Assembly: GCF_019599465.1 (NCBI RefSeq)
Contig: NZ_RKLR01000003.1
Location: 62,001-126,000, forward strand
DNA length: 64,000 nt
From: Haloarcula rubra
Lineage (GTDB): Archaea; Halobacteriota; Halobacteria; Halobacteriales; Haloarculaceae
Direction: 5' to 3'
Part shown: positions 58,938-64,000 of the stretch, piece after piece
Position numbering within the stretch: the first letter of the stretch is position 1
How the letters are laid out: each line of letters starts with the position of its first letter
Notes under the pieces: model-generated
The model's input: the letters and a program-made list of their open reading frames with translations, nothing else
Databases searched by the model: none
What the model was told of the DNA's origin: nothing
Program-made: the position numbers and the translations under genes

Positions 58938-60803
58938 ATGGCAGGAAGCCATGACGACGACTCCGCCGAGAAAGGACATCGTACTAACCGCCGCACGTTC
59001 ATGAAGACCGTCGGCGTCGCGGCGACGGCCGCTGTCGGGAGTACGGCCGTCACCGGGGCGTTCGCGGCCGATACGACCGTCGACCTCGCCGACGAGGGCC
59101 TCCAGAATGGAGAGCTTATCGACCCCTATCTGGAGGAGTTCTTCGTCGACGGGAACGAAGTGCTGATTCCGGCCGGCGAGTACGAGTACACGGGCGACGG
59201 CCTCGGCGGCGACGTCGCCAACGCCGCGCTCGTCGGGTCCGCCGACGGCGTCACGTTCAACCGCCCTGACGACCCCGAGACGACGGTTAGGCCGAGCATA
59301 CGGGCGACGAGCGGGACCGTCCGCATCGAGAACATCACCGTCCGCGGCAAGCGCGGCGAGGAGCAGTCCCGCTGGCGCGTCGGCGCCGACGAGGGTGCGA
59401 CCATGGAAGTCGTCAACGTGAACGTCCCCGACGGCACCGTCGAGAACTCGGACTCGACGGGGGTCTACGCCGGCTCCGACCACGCCGGGACACTCCTGAT
59501 TAAGGCGTGCTACTTCGCGCAACTCGGCAACGTCGCCTGCTACGTCTCGGACCCCTACACGGGTGAGAACGGACAGGTCGTCGTCGAAGACTGCGTCTTC
59601 CGGAACACCAACGCGGCCGGCGTCCGCTTCGCGCCGGGCGACAGCGTCGTCCGTGGCTGCTACTTCGAAGCGACGGAGGAGGCGCCCTCCGAGACCGGTG
59701 GCGGCGTCGCCCAGCGTGGCATCAAAATCGACGACGCGGGCCAGAGCGTCGTCATCGAGGACTGCGACTTCAACTGGACCGACGTCGGCGGTCCCTGCGT
59801 CGACTTCCACGAGCGCGGGGAGGGTGGCTCCGGCGTCGTCCGGAACTGCCGCATCACGAACGACGGCGACAGCGAACCGTTCGACACAGACTGGGACGTC
59901 ACGGGCAACTGGACCGGCGAGAACATCCAACTCACGGGCAGCGGTCCGACGGACGTACCCGACGGGTTCGAAGCCGTCACCGGGAGCGAGGCCACGCCCG
60001 CGGACACGGACTACGCTATCTGGACGCCGGTCGGGAGCGAGTCCACGAGTTCGTCTGAGACCGAGACAGAGACGAGCACCGAGACCACGACCGAGGAGAG
60101 TACCGAGACGGCGACCCCCGAACCCACCGAGACGGCCACGCCGGAGCCGACCGAAACCGCGACGCCGGAGCCGACTGACACGGCCACGCCCGAACCGACG
60201 GAGACGGCTACACCAGAGCCCACGGACACGGCCACGCCGGAGCCGACGGCGACCGCGACCCCCGAGCCGACCGACACGGCAACGCCAGAACCGACGGCGA
60301 CGGCCACGCCGGAACCCACCGAAACCGCGACGCCCGAACCGACGGCGACGGCCACACCAGAGCCCACGGAGACGGCCACGCCGGAGCCGACCGAAACCGC
60401 GACGGCCGAACCCACCGAAGCCGCTCCCTCGGATAGCTCCGAGGCACCCGCCCAGCAGAATCAGGGCGGTGGGTCGTCCGACGCGGGCGACTCGCGGAGC
60501 GAGACCGGCGCGGAGAAGTCGTCGGCGCCGAAGGGGTACCCCAACCGCATCGAGATAGACGGGACCGGCGACGCCGAGGAGGACGCCACCTACACCTTCT
60601 CGGTCACCGGCGACGTCGTCGTCGACGAGGAGCGGACGAAAGTCGTCAACAGCGGGACGGCGGCCGACGAGAAGACGGACCACGTCGGGTGTAAAGTCGT
60701 CAGCGGACACGTCGGGAACGGCGTCGACGCCTACTACTACAGTGGGCGTCTCCGCGACGTGGACGTGCAGGGCGACGGTGAACTCTACATCTACCACGGC
60801 TGA
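58938..60803 (+). CDS. Tat-exported beta-helix protein with 24-bp repeat linker and C-terminal haloarchaeal domain
   Basis: The 621-residue protein begins with a Tat signal (TNRRTFMKTVGVAATAAVGS). A beta-helix region covers about 45-360 (VLIPAGEYEYTG ... GSDHAGTLLIKACYFAQLGN). The linker at 391-494 has 13 copies of an eight-residue TATPEPTE-type unit (nt 60108-60419). The last 90 residues form a beta domain (YPNRIEIDGTGDAEEDATYTFSVTGDVV) seen after beta-helices in haloarchaea. No lipobox follows the signal. Likely a secreted polysaccharide-binding protein; its neighbour at 55605 shares the helix type. Confidence 0.82.
   Translation: MAGSHDDDSAEKGHRTNRRTFMKTVGVAATAAVGSTAVTGAFAADTTVDLADEGLQNGELIDPYLEEFFVDGNEVLIPAGEYEYTGDGLGGDVANAALVGSADGVTFNRPDDPETTVRPSIRATSGTVRIENITVRGKRGEEQSRWRVGADEGATMEVVNVNVPDGTVENSDSTGVYAGSDHAGTLLIKACYFAQLGNVACYVSDPYTGENGQVVVEDCVFRNTNAAGVRFAPGDSVVRGCYFEATEEAPSETGGGVAQRGIKIDDAGQSVVIEDCDFNWTDVGGPCVDFHERGEGGSGVVRNCRITNDGDSEPFDTDWDVTGNWTGENIQLTGSGPTDVPDGFEAVTGSEATPADTDYAIWTPVGSESTSSSETETETSTETTTEESTETATPEPTETATPEPTETATPEPTDTATPEPTETATPEPTDTATPEPTATATPEPTDTATPEPTATATPEPTETATPEPTATATPEPTETATPEPTETATAEPTEAAPSDSSEAPAQQNQGGGSSDAGDSRSETGAEKSSAPKGYPNRIEIDGTGDAEEDATYTFSVTGDVVVDEERTKVVNSGTAADEKTDHVGCKVVSGHVGNGVDAYYYSGRLRDVDVQGDGELYIYHG
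60108..60419 (+). repeat. 13 tandem 24-bp repeats encoding TATPEP-T/E units
   Basis: Thirteen consecutive 24-bp units encode TATPEPTE or variants with Asp or Ala at the last position and Ala for Pro in the last copy. Units differ at synonymous sites. The repeat makes an extended, probably O-glycosylated linker, and copy number may vary between strains. Confidence 0.85.
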
Positions 60804-60805
60804 AG

Positions 60806-61006
60806 ATGTTCTCGAACAACGAGTGGGACGACGTCCCGGACGACCCCGACCCGCACGAGAACCTCGACTACGAGATGGAGGAACTCACCGTCATCCAGTC
60901 GGAGACGGACGACAAGTACGTCTTCCTCCCGGCAGAGGAGGACCACCTGCTAGAGGACGCCTTCATCGTCGCCGGCGCCGACGCCCTCGTGGAACTGCGC
61001 GAGTGA
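60806..61006 (+). CDS. Small acidic haloarchaeal protein (66 aa)
   Basis: The protein reads MFSNNEWDDVPDDPDPHENL, then DYEMEELTVIQSETDDKYVFLPAEEDHLLEDAFIVAGADALVELRE. It is very acidic, without Cys or a membrane helix. It starts 2 nt after the upstream stop, so it is translationally coupled. Its role is unknown; co-expression with the beta-helix protein is likely. Confidence 0.7.
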   Translation: MFSNNEWDDVPDDPDPHENLDYEMEELTVIQSETDDKYVFLPAEEDHLLEDAFIVAGADALVELRE

Positions 61007-61024
61007 GGGCGGCTTAAGGGCCTC

Positions 61025-61032
61025 TATAACTA
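61025..61032 (+). promoter_or_regulatory. TATAACTA promoter element before BKACE-like gene
   Basis: CTCTATAACTATCC lies 41 nt before a GTG at 61074 and 53 nt before the ATG at 61086, so a leader of about 15-30 nt is likely. Confidence 0.4.
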
Positions 61033-61043
61033 TCCGCCGATGC

Positions 61044-61065
61044 GTGGTGTGGTCGCACACACCAC
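61044..61065 (+). promoter_or_regulatory. Inverted repeat in the BKACE-like gene leader
   Basis: GTGGTGTG (61044-61051), six bases, CACACCAC (61058-61065) is a perfect 8-bp inverted repeat just after the promoter element. It could be an operator or RNA hairpin. Confidence 0.45.
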
Positions 61066-61085
61066 TACACTCGGTGTGGGTGACG

Positions 61086-61958
61086 ATGACTTACGACGAC
61101 TACATTCGCGGCGACGAGGCGATACTCGGCGTCGCACCGACGGGCTACCGCTATTCGACGGACGTGAACGAATCGCTGCCTGTGGCTCCCGACGAGGTCG
61201 CAGAGCAGGTGTACGAATCGGCGTCGTTCGGCGCGACGCTGGCCCACCTCCACGGCCGCGACGCCGACGGCGAGCCGGCCCCGTCACGCCTGTCGGCGTT
61301 CGGGTCGGCAGTCAGGGACCTCTGTCAGGACGACGTGCTCGTCGAGTACGCCGTCGAACCGCGGTGTTCGCCGGGCGACTTCCTCGCTATCCTCGACGAG
61401 GGCCCCGCGCCTGACCTGGCGTCGGTCCGGGTCGGCCCCGCCCAGTACGGCTACCGCGAGGCGTCCGACACGAGTCGTCGAGACGTCGACAGGTTCGTCG
61501 AGGAACTGGTGACGCGCGGTATAAAACCCAACCTGTTGGTCACCAGCGGTCGTGACTTGCAGGAGGTCTACCGACTGCGCGAGCAGTCGGTGCTCGAGGA
61601 CCCGCCGGTGCTGACGCTCCTGTTCGGGGCCGCCGACGGGACCGTCGCGACGCCGACGAACGTCCTCTCGCTACTCGACGCCGTCCCCGACGAGGCGGCC
61701 TGCTTCGTGCGTGCGACCGGCCCGAACCAGTACCCGCTGACCGCCGTGGCCTTCTTCCTCGGGGCCCACCCCGTCGTCGGGATGGAGGACAACCTCTTCG
61801 TCGGCCCCGAGACGCCCGTCGAGCGCAACGCCCAACTCGTCCGGCAGGCCGCAGAGCGGACGCGCTACTCGCTCCGAGAGGTCGCCTCCCCGACGGTCAC
61901 GCGGCGACTGCTGGGCCTGCCCAGCGTCGAGACCGAGGACAACGACATCGAGGTGTGA
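61086..61958 (+). CDS. BKACE family (beta-keto acid cleavage enzyme, DUF849) protein
   Basis: The 290-residue protein has the BKACE opening AILGVAPTGYRYSTDVNESLPVAPDEVAEQ. Zinc ligands lie in LAHLHGRD (His54, His56), and VVGMEDNLFVGPETPVERNAQLV supplies a later Glu. Family members condense a beta-keto acid with acetyl-CoA or run the reverse reaction. It is somewhat shorter than most bacterial members. Among surface genes its natural substrate is unclear. Several starts are possible (GTG 61074, GTG 61080, ATG 61086). Confidence 0.82.
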   Translation: MTYDDYIRGDEAILGVAPTGYRYSTDVNESLPVAPDEVAEQVYESASFGATLAHLHGRDADGEPAPSRLSAFGSAVRDLCQDDVLVEYAVEPRCSPGDFLAILDEGPAPDLASVRVGPAQYGYREASDTSRRDVDRFVEELVTRGIKPNLLVTSGRDLQEVYRLREQSVLEDPPVLTLLFGAADGTVATPTNVLSLLDAVPDEAACFVRATGPNQYPLTAVAFFLGAHPVVGMEDNLFVGPETPVERNAQLVRQAAERTRYSLREVASPTVTRRLLGLPSVETEDNDIEV

Positions 61959-62022
61959 AACCGTCGCCTACCGAGCGAAGGCGGACCATACCTTTCTCTC
62001 GGGACGCCGCCTCGTCGGTACG

Positions 62023-62799
62023 ATGGACGCTGTGATACTGGCGGCCGGTCAGGGCACCCGACTCCGTCCGCTCACGGACGACAAACCGAAGGGCATGGTC
62101 GAAGTCGCGGGCAAGCCTATCCTCACGCACTGTTTCGAACAGGTCATAGAGCTCGGTGCCGAGGAACTGTACGTCGTCGTCGGCTACAAGAAACAGGTCA
62201 TCATCGACTACTACGAGGACGAGTTCGAGGGCGTCCCCATCACGTACACCCACCAGCGCGAACAGAACGGCCTCGCGTCGGCCCTCCTCACCGTCGAAGA
62301 GCACGTCGACGACGAGTTCATGTTGCTACTCGGCGACAACATCTTCGACGCCAACCTCGGCGACGTGATAACGCGCCAGCGCGAGGAGCGGGCCGACGCC
62401 GCCTTCCTCGTCGAGGAAGTGCCGTGGGAGGAGGCCAGTAGGTACGGCGTCTGTGACACCAACAAGTACGGCGAGATAACCGATGTCGTCGAGAAACCCG
62501 ACGACCCGCCGTCGAACCTGGTGATGACCGGCTTCTACACGTTCACCCCGGCCATCTTCCACGCCTGTCACCTCGTCCAGCCCTCCGACCGGGGCGAGTA
62601 CGAACTGAGCGACGCCGTGGACCTGCTCATCGACTCGGGGCGAACCATCGACGCCATCCGCATGGACGGATGGCGCGTGGACGTGGGCTATCCCGAGGAC
62701 CGCGACGCGGCCGAACAGCGGCTACAGGACGACGCCGTCACCGTCGCGGACGGGGTCGACGAGGAGACCACGTCTGCCGCCCAGTCCGGCAGCGAGTGA
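62023..62799 (+). CDS. aglF: Sugar-phosphate nucleotidyltransferase, AglF-like
   Basis: The 258-residue enzyme has the nucleotidyltransferase signature AVILAAGQGTRLRPLTDDKPKGMVEVAGKPI and LLLGDNIFDANLGDVI. DVVEKPDDPPSNLVMTGFYTF and MDGWRVDVGYPEDRDAAEQRL follow. The pattern is that of UTP/dTTP-glucose-1-phosphate transferases such as haloarchaeal AglF. It makes the UDP-glucose needed for glycan sugars. The end is a Ser/Glu-rich tail. A CATACCTT box at 61987 lies 28 nt before the ATG. Confidence 0.85.
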   Translation: MDAVILAAGQGTRLRPLTDDKPKGMVEVAGKPILTHCFEQVIELGAEELYVVVGYKKQVIIDYYEDEFEGVPITYTHQREQNGLASALLTVEEHVDDEFMLLLGDNIFDANLGDVITRQREERADAAFLVEEVPWEEASRYGVCDTNKYGEITDVVEKPDDPPSNLVMTGFYTFTPAIFHACHLVQPSDRGEYELSDAVDLLIDSGRTIDAIRMDGWRVDVGYPEDRDAAEQRLQDDAVTVADGVDEETTSAAQSGSE

Positions 62800-62834
62800 C
62801 CGGGAACAGTCGCACCCACGACGTATTCTCTGTG

Positions 62835-63794
62835 TCACGACGTATTACCGTCGGCGACGGGCGTCGACTCCGCCCGTAGCGTCTGCCGTGCGACGTCGTA
62901 CATCGTCTCGACCGTCAGGTCGCCGTCTTCGCGGCGTCGGTCGACGTGTTCCAGAATCGCGCGGAGGCGGTCCACGTCGCGGCGCTCGGTGACGTTGTTC
63001 GGGTGCAACCAGAGGTGGCAGACGCCGTCCTCGCTGGCCGCGGCGTCGACACCGAGACGGGCCTGTCTCACCACCGGGTCGCCGACCGTCGCCGAGAACA
63101 CCTGCCGGGCGACGCCCTCGAACTCGAAGAGGTACATCGACGCGGGGACGTTCACGAGGCCGTACTCGTCGACGGTGGGGGTCACGAGCGGCGGCGGCCG
63201 TTCGACCACCGTCGCCCGTGCGACCTTCCGGGCCGCGCCGAGGACGGGACCGTCGACCCCGGGCGACGGCGCGGTGCCCCGGTAGGAGGTGAACCCGGCG
63301 TTCGCGAGGGCCTCTCGGTGGCCGACGCGGTTGCGTGGGAAGACGAAGGAGTGTAGCGAGACGCCGGCGGCCTCGGCCGCTTCGACCGCTCGACGGCACT
63401 CCGCGTCGGCGAGTTCGGGCGTCGCGTAGTCGGCCCCGAACAGTACGTGCGAGTAGGTGTGACAGCCGACGTCGTGTGGCACCGGGCCGTCGACGAGCGA
63501 GCGAATCAGGTCCGGCGCGAAGCGGAACCGCTCGGGCATCGGGTCCGGCTCCCGCTCGTGGGCGAACCACCCCGGCGGCGACGGGTGGCCGACGTGTGCC
63601 CCGTTGCAGGAGTCCTCGAACAGGTGGCCGACGACGGCCCACGTCGCCGGGACCGCGAACTCCTCGAACAGGTCGACGAGGCGCTCCCACCCCCAGCGTG
63701 CCCGCTCGATGCGCTCGGTCGGGCGGTCCTCGGGCGGATAGTCGTGAAAGCCCCAGCCGAGTTCCGCGTCGACGGAGACGACGACAGTTCCCAT
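62835..63794 (-). CDS. Polysaccharide deacetylase family protein
   Basis: The 319-residue protein carries the NodB/CE4 signature: VSVDAELGWGFHDYPP with the catalytic base Asp, DVGCHTYSHVLFG with the metal His pair, and SFVFPRN later. It has no signal peptide, so it is probably cytoplasmic or exported without a recognisable signal. It would remove acetyl groups from N-acetyl sugars in surface polysaccharide. It is convergent with aglF, and has a CATAACCAA element 26 nt before the ATG. Confidence 0.87.
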   Translation of the reverse strand: MGTVVVSVDAELGWGFHDYPPEDRPTERIERARWGWERLVDLFEEFAVPATWAVVGHLFEDSCNGAHVGHPSPPGWFAHEREPDPMPERFRFAPDLIRSLVDGPVPHDVGCHTYSHVLFGADYATPELADAECRRAVEAAEAAGVSLHSFVFPRNRVGHREALANAGFTSYRGTAPSPGVDGPVLGAARKVARATVVERPPPLVTPTVDEYGLVNVPASMYLFEFEGVARQVFSATVGDPVVRQARLGVDAAASEDGVCHLWLHPNNVTERRDVDRLRAILEHVDRRREDGDLTVETMYDVARQTLRAESTPVADGNTS

Positions 63795-63820
63795 TTGTTT
63801 CCGAGTCGGGGTCGCTCGTA

Positions 63821-63829
63821 TTGGTTATG
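63821..63829 (-). promoter_or_regulatory. CATAACCAA promoter element upstream of deacetylase gene
   Basis: The reverse strand reads GCATAACCAATACG, 26 nt before the ATG at 63794. It is a one-base variant of CATAACAA. Confidence 0.5.
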
Positions 63830-63918
63830 CGACGGTGACGGGTCGGTAAGCCGACTGTAGCATCAGGTTACGACCCGCCGACGGCGACCGGTAGCGGCCG
63901 CCGATTTCACAGGACGCC

Positions 63919-63926
63919 CATAACAA
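63919..63926 (+). promoter_or_regulatory. CATAACAA promoter element before the gene cut by the window end
   Basis: GCCCATAACAAAGCCCGG, 36 nt before the ATG at 63963. Confidence 0.5.
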
Positions 63927-63962
63927 AGCCCGGAACTTGCTGAAATCTCCGACAGAGCACCG

Positions 63963-64000
63963 ATGAACGGGACCCGCTGTGTCGACCGGTCCGAGACGTA
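63963..64000 (+). CDS. Start of an unidentified gene (cut by window edge)
   Basis: ATG 63963 opens MNGTRCVDRSET before the window ends. A CATAACAA octamer upstream supports a transcription start here. Too short to identify; a mini-ORF cannot be ruled out. Confidence 0.35.
   Translation, partial: MNGTRCVDRSET

Noticed and set aside
60011-60415. Reverse-strand repetitive Val-Gly-Ser frame opposite the tandem repeat
   Set aside because: It is simply the complement of the 24-bp repeats in the beta-helix gene, not a silk-like protein or CRISPR array.
60108-60419. Possible CRISPR-like array
   Set aside because: Repeats are contiguous 24-bp in-frame units without spacers.
1-64000. tRNA or rRNA genes
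   Set aside because: No tRNA-like GGTTCGAATCC arm with paired acceptor ends and no rRNA-like stretch was found by eye on either strand.

Overview
The window is a high-GC, acidic-proteome stretch of a haloarchaeal chromosome (class Halobacteria). Evidence includes an archaeal proteasome beta subunit, the STT3-type oligosaccharyltransferase AglB, archaeal Dph2, HalOD1, DUF7344, HEWD and DUF5789 proteins, acidic proteins throughout, and many leaderless promoters with a TATA-like box about 25-30 nt before the start codon. Genus cannot be fixed from sequence alone; a Haloarcula-like lineage would fit. No rRNA, tRNA, CRISPR array, transposase or complete IS was seen.

Layout. 1-19.4 kb is mostly housekeeping: a truncated arginase, a PAS histidine kinase, a wHTH regulator, a type II NADH dehydrogenase, a pyrimidine-nucleoside salvage cluster (cdd, uridine phosphorylase, a phosphohexomutase-family enzyme that may be a phosphopentomutase), psmB, UPF0212, an HTH-CBS regulator, purM, an M50 protease overlapping a TraB protein, PadR, a thioesterase, methyltransferases, HEWD and CutA. 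16.3-26.8 kb is an N-glycosylation locus: aglB is divergent from an AglG-like GT2, then two GT4 enzymes, two alkaline-phosphatase-superfamily enzymes and a flippase. The inner part (about 20.4-26.8 kb) looks AT-richer and more variable than its flanks. 26.8-40.2 kb holds a TrmB-family regulator with a TACT-N8-GAGTA site, a formaldehyde dehydrogenase-like enzyme, a CobW GTPase, AglJ, an HxlR/DoxX divergent pair, a rhomboid protease, a METTL5-like methyltransferase, Dph2, YlbF, an MBL hydrolase, a coiled-coil protein and a divergent HisG-like protein.

40.2-64 kb is a cell-surface and regulatory region: three DUF7344 wHTH proteins, a HalOD1 protein, secreted PPC/CARDB and PKD proteins, DUF5658, a FemAB-like acyltransferase, DUF1616, a Gfo/Idh/MocA oxidoreductase, a GT2, two Tat-exported beta-helix proteins, a type I phosphodiesterase, a BKACE-family enzyme, an AglF-like nucleotidyltransferase and a polysaccharide deacetylase.

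The most striking unexplained signal is in this right-hand third. Many transcription units there carry a near-identical octamer, (C/T)ATAACAA or a one- to two-base variant, at the core-promoter position. It is followed 25-32 nt later either by the leaderless start of the main gene or by a 12-21 codon mini-ORF whose stop overlaps or abuts the main start. By eye I found no exact CATAACAA or TATAACAA in the left 41 kb. I propose a co-regulated surface-glycan regulon with an atypical core promoter and translational coupling through leader mini-ORFs; this is inference from sequence pattern.
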